A stretch of DNA of 64,000 nt from JAALLB01 sp017643495 (GTDB lineage Bacteria > Pseudomonadota > Alphaproteobacteria > Rhizobiales > Rhizobiaceae): assembly GCA_965216105.1 (NCBI GenBank), contig OZ244147.1:3100001-3164000 (forward strand), given 5' to 3'. The notes under the pieces were generated by a model. That model was not told where the DNA came from. It made no database searches and worked only from the letters and a program-made list of their open reading frames with translations. The position numbers were made by a program, and so were the translations under genes. Positions 49,556-58,573 of this stretch are shown here, piece by piece (position 1 is the first letter of the stretch; each line of letters starts with the position of its first letter).

Positions 49556-50995
49556 CTAGAGTGAAGAACCGCGTCCCGAGGTAAAGGGCGAGTTTTTGGT
49601 TGGCACCGTGGTCCGCGCCTTGATTTCCTCCATATCCTCTTCGGTGATGGCTCGCGCGGGCAGTTTGGCAATTGCCCTGAAACAGACGAAAACCGACACG
49701 ATACCAAAAACGATACCGCCGATTCCCCACCCGGCCAACACCCCCTCGGCGCCCCACTGGCTGCCGACATACACGAAGGGGATGATGCCAAGCGTTGCAC
49801 GCCCCCAGTTGAAGATGGTGGAGTAGACCGGATAACCGAGATTGTTGAAAGCTGCATTGGCAGTAAACAACGCCCCGTTGAAAAGGAAACTGCCTGCCAC
49901 GAACAGGCAGAAGAACCGGATCAGGGCATAGGCATCCCCCTCGGCATTGAAGGCACGGGCGACCGGATCGTGCAGTATGGCCAGAAGTCCCCACACGACC
50001 AGACAATAAACCAGCGCAAACCTGAGACTGTCGATCATCGTGCGGCTGACACGATCAAAGTGCCCGGCACCGAGATTCTGGCTGAGAATCGGGCCTATGG
50101 CACCTGACAGCGAAAAGACGGCAGCGAATGCAAGTGGCATGATCCGGCCAACAATCGCCCAGCCTGCAACTGCGTCATCCCCGAACTCGGCCATGCTCGC
50201 CGTCACATAGGCATTGCCGATCGGTGTCGCAATCTGGGTCAGAACCGCTGGACCGGCGATGGCCGCAAACGGCCGGAGATTGGCGGTAATCGCGAGGCGG
50301 TCAGGCCATTGCAGCATCTTGTGCACGACAACAACGCCGTGCAAGCCGACCAGTACAAAGATCACACGCACAAGACAGACCGATATGGCGGCGCCGTAGA
50401 TTCCCAGCCCAAAGCCGAAAATCAGGATCGGGTCGACCACCAGTGCCGCAACGCCCGATGAAAGGGTTACATACATGGCCCGCTTTGCGTCACCCACGGC
50501 ACGCAACAGGCCGGAAAGCCCCATGCCGAGGCACATCAACGGAAAGGACGGGATGGCAATCTGCATGAACTCGAGCGAAAGACGCCGTGTCTCCCCGGTT
50601 GCCCCAAGCAGGTCCAGCAGGACGGGCAAAAGCGGAATGACCACTGCAGCGACCGCTATCCCGATCACCGTCATGTAAACCAGCGAGGCGGTAGCCTTGC
50701 GCTTGGCATCTGCTTCATCCCCCGCCCCGATCGCTCGCGCGGTGATTGCTGTTGTGGCAATCAGGCAGCCGATGGAAATCGACAGGGTAAAAAACATGAT
50801 GGTTGCCGCATAACCGATTGCTGCGGCGAGTTCCTGCTGGCCGAGCAACGAAATATAAAACAGGTTGATGACATCGACAAAAAAGACCGACACCAGGCCA
50901 ATCGCTCCGGTCGAGGTCATGACGATCACATGGCGCAGAATGGAGCCCTTGGTGAAAACGGCACCATTGGCAGGTTTGTTAGCGGGTGTTGTCAC
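49556..50995 (-). CDS. MATE-family efflux transporter
   Basis: A 479-residue exporter with twelve membrane helices in two similar halves (conserved GLVSVFFVDVINLFYISLLG and later IATPIGNAYVTASMAEFGDDAVAGWAI). It should expel cationic drugs or metabolites by sodium or proton antiport. The C-terminal tail is short and cytoplasmic. The start is a GTG at 50995, five bases after the antiporter stop codon, so the two genes are likely co-transcribed. Confidence 0.93.
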   Translation of the reverse strand: MTTPANKPANGAVFTKGSILRHVIVMTSTGAIGLVSVFFVDVINLFYISLLGQQELAAAIGYAATIMFFTLSISIGCLIATTAITARAIGAGDEADAKRKATASLVYMTVIGIAVAAVVIPLLPVLLDLLGATGETRRLSLEFMQIAIPSFPLMCLGMGLSGLLRAVGDAKRAMYVTLSSGVAALVVDPILIFGFGLGIYGAAISVCLVRVIFVLVGLHGVVVVHKMLQWPDRLAITANLRPFAAIAGPAVLTQIATPIGNAYVTASMAEFGDDAVAGWAIVGRIMPLAFAAVFSLSGAIGPILSQNLGAGHFDRVSRTMIDSLRFALVYCLVVWGLLAILHDPVARAFNAEGDAYALIRFFCLFVAGSFLFNGALFTANAAFNNLGYPVYSTIFNWGRATLGIIPFVYVGSQWGAEGVLAGWGIGGIVFGIVSVFVCFRAIAKLPARAITEEDMEEIKARTTVPTKNSPFTSGRGSSL

Positions 50996-51000
50996 GGGTT

Positions 51001-52848
51001 TCAGGCATCCTCGCGGGTGCGGTTGTCGGGTTCATCATCGGCTCCCTCACCGACAACCTCGCGGGAACGGGGATCGAGAAGTTCGGCTTCGTGCTGGGGC
51101 TCGACCAGCGGTTCGGGCTGAACCGGTTTGGAATGCATGATGTCCGAACCGGCATACAGCCCTTCGCGGTACTGGACCTGCAGGCGTTTCTTGTCGAGTT
51201 CCCGGACCTCCTCGATGATCTGCTCGGCCTCGTCGCGGCTTTTGCCAAGCCCTTCGAGCATTGCCTCGCCAAGTATCAGCGCCGATTCAAATGTTTCACG
51301 CGTGTGAAATTTCACCGGCTTGTCCATCAATTGCAACGTGTGGCGCCGGTCATAGGCACGCGCATAAATCTCGACATCGGGAAATTCGCTGGCGACGATG
51401 TCGACAATCCGGTTGGTGGTTTCCGGCAAATGGGTGCAAATGGCCACAATGGATGCGTCCTTGATACCCGCAGCAACCAGCACTTCCTTGCGTGCACCAT
51501 TGCCGAAATAAATCCTGAAACCGAAGCGCGCCGCATTGCGGATGGTGTTCGGATTGTTGTCAATGATGGTCACATCCACCCCGGCGGCAAGCAGCGCCTG
51601 GGCAGCGATCTGGCCAATCCTCGAAAACCCGATCATCAGGACAGGCGAGCGACCCGCACCGGAAAAATCCTCCTGCATTTCCGCTTCCTCGCCATCCCGG
51701 TGCAGATAGGTGATCAGCTTGCCACCGAGCCAAACGGATAACGGGGTCATCGCCATCGAAAGAACCACCATGGCAATCAGGAAGGATGAGGATTTCGGAC
51801 CAAGTACGCCAATGCTGAGAGCAGAGGCAAACAGGACGAACCCGAATTCACCGTGCTGGGAAAGAATTGCACCGGCCCGGATACTGTCGGGAACGGTCGT
51901 TCCGAACGCACGGCAGGCAAGAAAGATGCAGGCCGACTTGACCAGCATTGCAACAAGCACACAGGCGATGATGGCAAGCCAGTTCTCCAGCAGGATATCG
52001 ATATTGAGAGAAAGCCCGACGGCCATGAAGAACAGGCCGAGCAGGATACCCCGGAACGGTTCGATATTGGCTTCCAGTTCAAGCTTGAAGGATGATTCCG
52101 CCAGCAGCACACCGGCTAGGAAGGAACCAAGCGCCATGGAAAGACCGGCTGCCTGCATCAGCATTGCCGCACCGAAGACAACCAGCAGTGCCGTTGCAAT
52201 CATTGCTTCATGCGCACCGGTGCGCGCAATCACCCGCAACAACGGATTGAGCAGGTAGCGACCGGCAAACAGCACGATAGCAATCGCACCCACACCAATC
52301 AGGAAGGCCGACCAGTCACTGCCGGTGTTTGCAACATTCGACAACAACGGCACAATGGCCAGCATGGGAATGATCGCTATGTCCTGGAACAGCAGGACAG
52401 AGAAACTTTTCTGACCATAGGCGGTATTGAATTCCTTGCGTGTTTCAAGGGTCTGCAGAACGTATGCGGTAGATGACAGCGCGAGGCCGAAACCGCCGAC
52501 CAGCGCAATACTGAAAGTTGGCGCGATAAACATGCCGAGCGTGGTCAGCATCAGTCCGCAAAACATGACCTGTGTGGTTCCCAGCCCAAGAATGTCGCGC
52601 CGCATCGCCCACAGTCTTGACGGTCGCATTTCGAGACCCAGAATGAACAGCAGGAAAACGATACCCAGTTCAGCAAAATGCAGTATCCGCTCGCCATTGC
52701 TGACAATACCGAGCACCGGCCCTAAAACCAGACCGGCAATCAGGTAACCCAGCACCGTGCCCAGACCCAGTTTCTTGGAAACCGGAGCGGCAAGAACAGC
52801 CCCGCCCAAGAGGATTACGGTCTGGGTATAAACTTCAGGTGTTGCCAT
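51001..52848 (-). CDS. Kef-type monovalent cation:proton antiporter with RCK domain
   Basis: A 615-residue CPA2 transporter. About twelve helices (1-385) include LGTVLGYLIAGLVLGPVLG. The soluble TrkA-N domain (about 405-525) has the nucleotide loop LMIGFSRIGQIAAQALLAAG. A charged C-terminal tail follows. It resembles KefB/KefC and YbaL, which export K+ in exchange for H+ under electrophile or pH stress; no KefF/KefG-type gene is adjacent. GGAG precedes ATG 52848. It is divergent from pmbA. Confidence 0.92.
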   Translation of the reverse strand: MATPEVYTQTVILLGGAVLAAPVSKKLGLGTVLGYLIAGLVLGPVLGIVSNGERILHFAELGIVFLLFILGLEMRPSRLWAMRRDILGLGTTQVMFCGLMLTTLGMFIAPTFSIALVGGFGLALSSTAYVLQTLETRKEFNTAYGQKSFSVLLFQDIAIIPMLAIVPLLSNVANTGSDWSAFLIGVGAIAIVLFAGRYLLNPLLRVIARTGAHEAMIATALLVVFGAAMLMQAAGLSMALGSFLAGVLLAESSFKLELEANIEPFRGILLGLFFMAVGLSLNIDILLENWLAIIACVLVAMLVKSACIFLACRAFGTTVPDSIRAGAILSQHGEFGFVLFASALSIGVLGPKSSSFLIAMVVLSMAMTPLSVWLGGKLITYLHRDGEEAEMQEDFSGAGRSPVLMIGFSRIGQIAAQALLAAGVDVTIIDNNPNTIRNAARFGFRIYFGNGARKEVLVAAGIKDASIVAICTHLPETTNRIVDIVASEFPDVEIYARAYDRRHTLQLMDKPVKFHTRETFESALILGEAMLEGLGKSRDEAEQIIEEVRELDKKRLQVQYREGLYAGSDIMHSKPVQPEPLVEPQHEAELLDPRSREVVGEGADDEPDNRTREDA

Positions 52849-52977
52849 CTGCAAGCTCCGGTCTGGCGTTGAAGGCGAAAGCGAACTGGACTTGGAAAGT
52901 GTAGAACCTTATCAAGGGAGTGTGAAACCCATCGATGAAATTTCGTACCCGACTTCTCCTGTAATTGCGACCTTATC

Positions 52978-54330
52978 ATGATTGATCTTCCATCCCTTGA
53001 AGCCAATGCGGCACGCCTTGTCGATTTTGCACGCAAAGCAGGAGCCGATTCCTGCGATGTGGTTGTTGCCAGCGGAGAATCACTTGCCGTCTCCGTGCGC
53101 GAGGGGAACGTTGAAAACTCGAACCGTTCGGAAGCAGATGCCCTGCACTTGCGTGTATTCTGCGGAAACCGTGTTGCCAGCGTCAGTGCCAACCAAGGCA
53201 ATGATCCGGAGGCACTTGCCGAACGCGCCGTTGCAATGGCACGCGTGTCACCCGAGGATCCATATCAGGGACTTGCAGACAAGGGTCGCCTGTTCGATCC
53301 GAAACATCTTGCCGAACAGAATGCCAAGCTGGACCTGCTGGATGAAACAGCACCCGATGCCAGCCTCCTGGAAGAGCAGGCCCTCGCCGCAGAAGAAGCT
53401 GGCCTTGCGGTTACCGGCATAACCAAGTCCATGGGCAGTGGCATGGGATACAGCCGCAGCGGTTTCGTGCTGGCAACCTCGCACGGCTTTGTGGGCAGTG
53501 TTGAACGCTCGGGCTTCTCGCTTTCCTCCTCGCTGGTGGCCGGAGAGGGAACGACGATGGAGCGGGACTATGAATATGACAGCAAAACACATCTTGCCGA
53601 CCTCAAGAGCGCGACTGAAATCGGCACTGCTGCCGGTGAACGCACCGTACGCCGGCTCAACCCCAGTCAGGTACCGTCCGGGGCGTTTCCCATTGTCATG
53701 GACCCGCGCATTTCCGCAGGCGTTCTGGGTACGCTTTGCGGTGCAATCAACGCGTCCTCTGTTGCCAGGAAAACAAGTTTTCTACGCGACCGGATGGGCA
53801 AGCAGGTGGCGGCCGGGAACATCCGCATCATTGATGACCCACTGATGGTGCGCAAGCCCGGCTCAAAGCTTTTCGATGGTGAAGGTGTAACCTGCCAGAA
53901 ACTGGTTATGGTTGAAGACGGCATTCTGCAGGACTGGTTCCTGGATTGTGCAACAGCGAGAGAACTGGACCTTGAAACCAACGGGCGAGCAAGCCGCAGC
54001 GGATCCGGCACTTCACCTTCAACGACCAATTGCTACATGGAACCGGGCACAAAAACACCGGAAGAAATGATTTCACAGATCAGCCAGGGGCTTTATCTCA
54101 CGGAGACCATCGGCCACGGCATCAACATGGTAACCGGGGATTATTCTAAGGGCGCTTCCGGCTACTGGATTGAAAACGGAGAAATCGCGTTTCCGGTGGC
54201 AGAGATCACGGTTGCGGGCAATCTGGCAGACATGTTCATGAACATGACACCGGCAAGTGATCTTGATTTCAAGTATTCAACCAATGCACCAACCCTTCTG
54301 GTGGAAGGCATGACCATTGGCGGCAAGTAA
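52978..54330 (+). CDS. pmbA: PmbA/TldE-family protein
   Basis: A 450-residue member of the TldD/PmbA family. In E. coli the PmbA(TldE)-TldD pair forms a zinc metalloprotease that trims antitoxins and microcin peptides; PmbA is the non-catalytic partner. Marks are ADSCDVVVASGESLAVSVREG, the DPRISAGVLGTLCGA block and SRSGSGTSPSTTNCYMEPG. No HExxxH-type metal motif is present, as expected for PmbA. tldD is not in the window. Its 3' end overlaps the CysQ-like gene. Confidence 0.93.
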   Translation: MIDLPSLEANAARLVDFARKAGADSCDVVVASGESLAVSVREGNVENSNRSEADALHLRVFCGNRVASVSANQGNDPEALAERAVAMARVSPEDPYQGLADKGRLFDPKHLAEQNAKLDLLDETAPDASLLEEQALAAEEAGLAVTGITKSMGSGMGYSRSGFVLATSHGFVGSVERSGFSLSSSLVAGEGTTMERDYEYDSKTHLADLKSATEIGTAAGERTVRRLNPSQVPSGAFPIVMDPRISAGVLGTLCGAINASSVARKTSFLRDRMGKQVAAGNIRIIDDPLMVRKPGSKLFDGEGVTCQKLVMVEDGILQDWFLDCATARELDLETNGRASRSGSGTSPSTTNCYMEPGTKTPEEMISQISQGLYLTETIGHGINMVTGDYSKGASGYWIENGEIAFPVAEITVAGNLADMFMNMTPASDLDFKYSTNAPTLLVEGMTIGGK

Positions 54331-55165
54331 GGACAAGGGCAGTCCCCCGCCAGCAGGCACGGCCGGGGAAGCATATTCAAGTGACCGGGCGCTGCTCACT
54401 CACCTGGCTGAAAAAGCGGGAGAGATCGGCCTTACCTATTTTCGTGCCCGCAACGAGGTTCGCTACAAGTCCGGCAATTCTCCGGTCTCGGAAGCCGATG
54501 ATGCAATCGACGATTTCCTTCGCAACGGGTTTGCCGAAGCACGGCCTTCCTACGGCTGGCTATCCGAAGAAACTGCCGATACCGATGCCCGCATGGAAAA
54601 ACGGCTGGAAGGAAGCCGGGTGGTGATTGCCGACCCGATTGACGGCACGCGCGGTTTCATCGAAGGCAGTGAAGAATGGTGCATCTCGATTGCAATCGTT
54701 GAAAATGACCGTCCGGTTCATGCGATCCTGCACTGTCCGGCGCTTGGGCGAACCTTTTTGGCCAGCCACGGAAAGGGGCTGGAACTCAAGGGAGTACCGG
54801 CCCGGCCGCGAAAGTCGGCAGGCAAACCAAGGGTAACCGGCTCGAAGAAACTGATCGGCATTATCGAGGCGCTGTCCGGAAAACCGTTCGAATGCGCGCC
54901 CTTCATTCCTTCCCTCGCCTACCGGTTGGCACTGGTTGCAATCGGCGAACTGGACGGCGCGTTTGCCAGACCCGGCGCCAGCGAATGGGATGTTGCGGCA
55001 GCAGACCTGATACTCGAAGAAGCGGGCGGGCAGTTGAGTGACACCGACAGCAATCCGCTTCGCTACAACCAGAGCCGGGTTATTTTGCCCGGACTGGTGG
55101 CAGGCCACAGGCAAAAACACGGGGAAATTTTGTCCCTTGCGAAACAAACCGGGGTCATTCAATAG
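54317..55165 (+). CDS. CysQ/inositol monophosphatase-family phosphatase
   Basis: A 282-residue Li-sensitive-type phosphatase with metal-binding motifs WLSEETAD, DPIDGTRGF and WDVAAADLILEEAGG, in family order. The likely substrate is 3'-phosphoadenosine 5'-phosphate (CysQ) or inositol/sugar phosphates; the sequence does not decide. The start is a TTG at 54317 inside the end of pmbA, with GGAAGG eight bases before it. It opens the conserved lipid A gene run CysQ-like, DUF4170, DUF374, waaA, lpxK. Confidence 0.9.
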   Translation: MAASKDKGSPPPAGTAGEAYSSDRALLTHLAEKAGEIGLTYFRARNEVRYKSGNSPVSEADDAIDDFLRNGFAEARPSYGWLSEETADTDARMEKRLEGSRVVIADPIDGTRGFIEGSEEWCISIAIVENDRPVHAILHCPALGRTFLASHGKGLELKGVPARPRKSAGKPRVTGSKKLIGIIEALSGKPFECAPFIPSLAYRLALVAIGELDGAFARPGASEWDVAAADLILEEAGGQLSDTDSNPLRYNQSRVILPGLVAGHRQKHGEILSLAKQTGVIQ

Positions 55166-55218
55166 TTACATGGCCCCGCAATATGGTTTAGACAATCCAA
55201 AAATGCATGGAGACCGTA

Positions 55219-55458
55219 ATGACTGACAACAAGGGCAAGCAACTCCTTCACCTGGTGTTTGGCGGTGAGCTTGAGGATCTCAAGGGGGTACAGTTTCGTG
55301 ACCTCAAGGATCTGGATATTGTCGGGATATATCCCGATTATGCGACAGCCGAGCAAGCCTGGAGATCAAAGGCACAGGCATCTGTCGACAACGCACACAT
55401 GCGCTATTTCATTGTGCACATGCACCGCCTCCTAGATCCGGAAAGTGATGACGTCTGA
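55219..55458 (+). CDS. DUF4170 protein
   Basis: A 79-residue soluble protein (QLLHLVFGGELEDLKGVQF, VGIYPDYATAEQAWRSKAQ, YFIVHMHRLLDP) matching DUF4170. In rhizobial genomes this family lies between the CysQ-like phosphatase and the DUF374 acyltransferase, as here. A function in envelope assembly is likely by association only. GGAGA supports ATG 55219. Its stop overlaps the next gene by 11 bases. Confidence 0.88.
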   Translation: MTDNKGKQLLHLVFGGELEDLKGVQFRDLKDLDIVGIYPDYATAEQAWRSKAQASVDNAHMRYFIVHMHRLLDPESDDV

Positions 55459-56191
55459 CCGCCGGAAAAAGGGCAGGCGGAAGACATTCAGGAAATTCAT
55501 CCGGCGTGTAACCCAGGGTCCGGTTGCAATCGCCATACTTTCCCGCCTTGCCTATTGGTATCTCAAGCTTGTGGTTGCCACGAACCGGTTCGTCGTCGAG
55601 CCACCGGATGCACTTGAGCGCGTCCGGCCGCACTTGCCCGTGATTGTCGGTGTCTGGCACGGCCAGCATATCCTCATGCCTGCCGTGCCGATCGGCCTCA
55701 ATGCATCGGCCATGATCTCGCGCAATTTCGATGGCGAGGTTACCGCACGGGTGGTCGAGATGTTTGGCAATCGCACGATCCGCGCGTCGGGAGGCAGGGA
55801 ACAGAAAAACACCCTGCGCAAGGGCGGCATGACCGGTTTCCTTGACATGATGAGAGCACTCGAAAAAGGTGACAATGTTGTGCAGACGGCCGATATCCCG
55901 CAAGGAATCGCACGGCGTGCGGGGCTCGGGATCGTCATGCTGGCTCAACGCTCGCACGCTCCCATTGTGCCACTTGCCATTGCTTCAAGCCGCCGGCTGG
56001 TTTTCTCAAAGGCCTGGGACCGGGCAGCGCTCAACCTGCCATTTGGAACCACGGCAATTGTCATGGGCGATGTTGTCGAGGTTCCGGCCAATGCCGATGA
56101 TGCAATGCTTGAGCAGGCCCGGCAATTGCTGGAGCAGGAAATGCAGCGTATAACCGGGCGGGCCTATGCGTTAACCGGAAAGCCGGAATGA
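55448..56191 (+). CDS. DUF374 / lysophospholipid acyltransferase-family protein
   Basis: A 247-residue protein with an LPLAT-like fold. The first conserved block is VIVGVWHGQHILMPA, with His of the H-x4-D/Q type. GNRTIRASGGREQKNTLRKGG and ADIPQGIARRAGLGIVMLA follow, and then PIVPLAIASSRR. In this gene cluster it is thought to acylate a lipid A or Kdo-lipid intermediate. The acyl donor and site are unproven. ATG 55448 was chosen; a GTG one codon before is equally possible. It overlaps waaA by four bases. Confidence 0.9.
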   Translation: MTSDRRKKGRRKTFRKFIRRVTQGPVAIAILSRLAYWYLKLVVATNRFVVEPPDALERVRPHLPVIVGVWHGQHILMPAVPIGLNASAMISRNFDGEVTARVVEMFGNRTIRASGGREQKNTLRKGGMTGFLDMMRALEKGDNVVQTADIPQGIARRAGLGIVMLAQRSHAPIVPLAIASSRRLVFSKAWDRAALNLPFGTTAIVMGDVVEVPANADDAMLEQARQLLEQEMQRITGRAYALTGKPE

Positions 56192-57498
56192 GCAGTCTTT
56201 TCAGCAAAATAGCCCTGGGTACATACCGGGGCATCGGCTATGCCGCCTACCCGTTCATGGGGCCATTCCTGCGTTTTCGGGCATCGAGGGGAAAAGAGGA
56301 CCGTAGCCGCCGTTACGAACGATACGGCTATCCGAGTGCTGACAAACCGGCCGGCCCCATGGTCTGGTTCCATGCAGCAAGCGTCGGTGAATCGATGGCC
56401 GTGATGCCACTGGTGGAACATGTCAACGAACTCGGCATCAACACCATCATGACCACCGGCACGGTGACCTCTGCGCAGGTGATGCGCAAACGCCTGCCCA
56501 AGCAATCCTTCCACCAGTATGTGCCGCTTGACCTGAAACCGGCGCTGGAGCGGTTTCTCGATCACTGGCAGCCTGACCTTGCCATTTTCACCGAATCCGA
56601 AATCTGGCCGATGACCATGCTGGAACTGGCCCAGAGAAAAACCCCCTCGGTTCTGGTGAATGCGCGGATGTCCGACCGCTCTTTCCGGCGCTGGACCAAT
56701 GCATCGGGCCTCGCCGAAAGCCTGTTTGAACATTTCTCCCATGTGGTCGCCCAGTCGGAAACCGATGGCAAACGGTTCCGCAAGCTCGGTGCCCACCCGG
56801 TCAGCATTTCGGGCAATCTCAAAGCAGACAATCATACACTGCCTTTTGACGAGACAGAGAAAGCGCATCTGGAAAAACGGATAGACAGTCGTCCCACCTG
56901 GATAGCGGTCAGCACCCATGAGGGCGAGGAGGAGATTGTAGCAAGGATCCATCGCTCGCTTCGTGAGCGGATACCCGGCCTGCTGACCCTGATTGCCCCG
57001 CGGCATCCGGAGCGCGCCGATGGCATAGAGGCGATGCTTGGTGCCCATGACCTCAAGGTTGCAAGGCGCAGCAGGAGAGAGACAATTGAAACCGGCACCG
57101 ATATTTACCTGTGTGACACGATTGGTGAAATGGGCCTGTTTCTGAGTCTGGTGCAGGTGGCTTTCATGGGCAAGAGCCTTGCTTCTTCCGGTGGTCAGAA
57201 TCCGCTGGAACCGGCTGCAACCGGGACGGCAATCGTTTCCGGCAGGCATGTGCAAAACTTTCGCGATACATACAAGAAACTGCTGGAAGCCGGTGGCGTC
57301 AGGCTTGTTTCCGATGAAAAGATGCTCGCCGCCAATATCGAGTTTTTGTTGAACAACCCGGCTGAACGGGAAAGAATGGGACTGTCTGCACTGAAATCCA
57401 TCGTGGAACTTGGTGGCGGGCTGGAAAAGACAGTGAATGTGCTGGATGCGTATCTCTTCCCGCTGACTGTCAGGCGTGACCTGGGGAGCATGGGCTGA
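56188..57498 (+). CDS. waaA: 3-deoxy-D-manno-octulosonic acid (Kdo) transferase
   Basis: Adds Kdo residues from CMP-Kdo to lipid IVA at the cytoplasmic face of the inner membrane (GT30). The 436-residue protein has an N-terminal membrane anchor (about 4-30) and catalytic Glu68 in VWFHAASVGESMAVMPLV. The C-terminal GT-B half has TWIAVSTHEGEEE and FMGKSLASSGGQNPLEPAA. Start and stop codons overlap those of the flanking genes (ATGA upstream, one base downstream), so it is translationally coupled to both neighbours. Confidence 0.96.
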   Translation: MSSLFSKIALGTYRGIGYAAYPFMGPFLRFRASRGKEDRSRRYERYGYPSADKPAGPMVWFHAASVGESMAVMPLVEHVNELGINTIMTTGTVTSAQVMRKRLPKQSFHQYVPLDLKPALERFLDHWQPDLAIFTESEIWPMTMLELAQRKTPSVLVNARMSDRSFRRWTNASGLAESLFEHFSHVVAQSETDGKRFRKLGAHPVSISGNLKADNHTLPFDETEKAHLEKRIDSRPTWIAVSTHEGEEEIVARIHRSLRERIPGLLTLIAPRHPERADGIEAMLGAHDLKVARRSRRETIETGTDIYLCDTIGEMGLFLSLVQVAFMGKSLASSGGQNPLEPAATGTAIVSGRHVQNFRDTYKKLLEAGGVRLVSDEKMLAANIEFLLNNPAERERMGLSALKSIVELGGGLEKTVNVLDAYLFPLTVRRDLGSMG

Positions 57499-58529
57499 TG
57501 GCGCTTGATGAGGCACCCCCGTTCTGGTGGAAAAAACCGGGCTGGCAGGCCGTCCTGCTCTCCCCACTTGCCTTTTTTTACGGCCGCGTCAGCGCACGCA
57601 GAATGGCCGCGGCACCTTCGGGCAGCGTACCGGTACCCGTGATCTGTGTCGGCAACTTCGTTACCGGTGGCGCCGGCAAGACGCCCACCGTACAGATGCT
57701 GGTGCGCTATGCCCGCAAGCGCGGATTGCAACCCGGCATACTTTCCAGAGGTCATGGCGGGGCAATCACCTCGGCGACAATCGTCAAGCCGGATCGCCAC
57801 AACGCACATGATGTCGGCGACGAGGCCTTGCTACACGCGGCGTTCGCAAAGACTGTCATCTCTCCCGACCGGCTAGTTGGAGCAGAACTTCTCGCCGAAG
57901 AAGGCTGTGACCTCATCATCATGGATGACGGTTTTCAGAACCCTCATCTTCACAAGGACTACTGCCTGGTGGTTGTCGATGCCCGCAGGGGGCTTGGCAA
58001 CGGGTTTACCATGCCCGCCGGACCGATGCGGGTTCCCGTTTCCGCCCAGATGCATCATGTGGACGGCCTGATCGTGATCGGCGATGGCGATGGGGCTGCG
58101 CGTGTAATCCGCAAGGCTGCACGGGCAGCAAAACCGATTTTCCGGGCAGGTGTCAGCGTGGTTGGCAAAACCCGGATTGCAGGCAAGCGCGCAATTGCCT
58201 TTGCCGGGATTGGTGATCCGGACAAGTTTTTCGACATGCTCAGGAAGATTGGCGTCGACCTCGTTGCCGCCCTCCCCTTCGGCGACCACCACGTCTATCT
58301 GGAAGAAGAGTGTGAAGACCTGCTGCAACGGGCGGGAAAAGGCGGCGAACTGCTGCTTACCACGACCAAGGACCATGCCCGGCTGAAGGGCATGGGAACA
58401 CTCCAGAACAAACTGGCCGAAACTTGCGAAACCGTGAAAATCGAACTGGTTCCCAACGACCCTGCAATTCTTTCACGGATTGTCGATACTGCCGTTGAAC
58501 GGGCAAGAAAACGCAAGCTCGCACACTGA
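57498..58529 (+). CDS. lpxK: Tetraacyldisaccharide 4'-kinase
   Basis: Phosphorylates the 4' position of the lipid A disaccharide, giving lipid IVA. The 343-residue kinase has an N-terminal membrane helix (about 17-32) and P-loop VGNFVTGGAGKTPTV (about 51-65). The family block DVGDEALLHA and the substrate segment DDGFQNPHLHKDYCLVVVDARRGLGNG follow. It is the last gene of the lipid A run and converges on an M16 gene pair across 44 bases. Confidence 0.96.
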   Translation: MALDEAPPFWWKKPGWQAVLLSPLAFFYGRVSARRMAAAPSGSVPVPVICVGNFVTGGAGKTPTVQMLVRYARKRGLQPGILSRGHGGAITSATIVKPDRHNAHDVGDEALLHAAFAKTVISPDRLVGAELLAEEGCDLIIMDDGFQNPHLHKDYCLVVVDARRGLGNGFTMPAGPMRVPVSAQMHHVDGLIVIGDGDGAARVIRKAARAAKPIFRAGVSVVGKTRIAGKRAIAFAGIGDPDKFFDMLRKIGVDLVAALPFGDHHVYLEEECEDLLQRAGKGGELLLTTTKDHARLKGMGTLQNKLAETCETVKIELVPNDPAILSRIVDTAVERARKRKLAH

Positions 58530-58573
58530 CCGGTCGTCAAACCCGGTCCGGCAATTTCCCGGTGCAAACCGGC

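Noticed and set aside
56164..57567. A 467-residue open frame antisense to waaA
   Set aside because: No domain; waaA with catalytic Glu68 on the plus strand explains the region.
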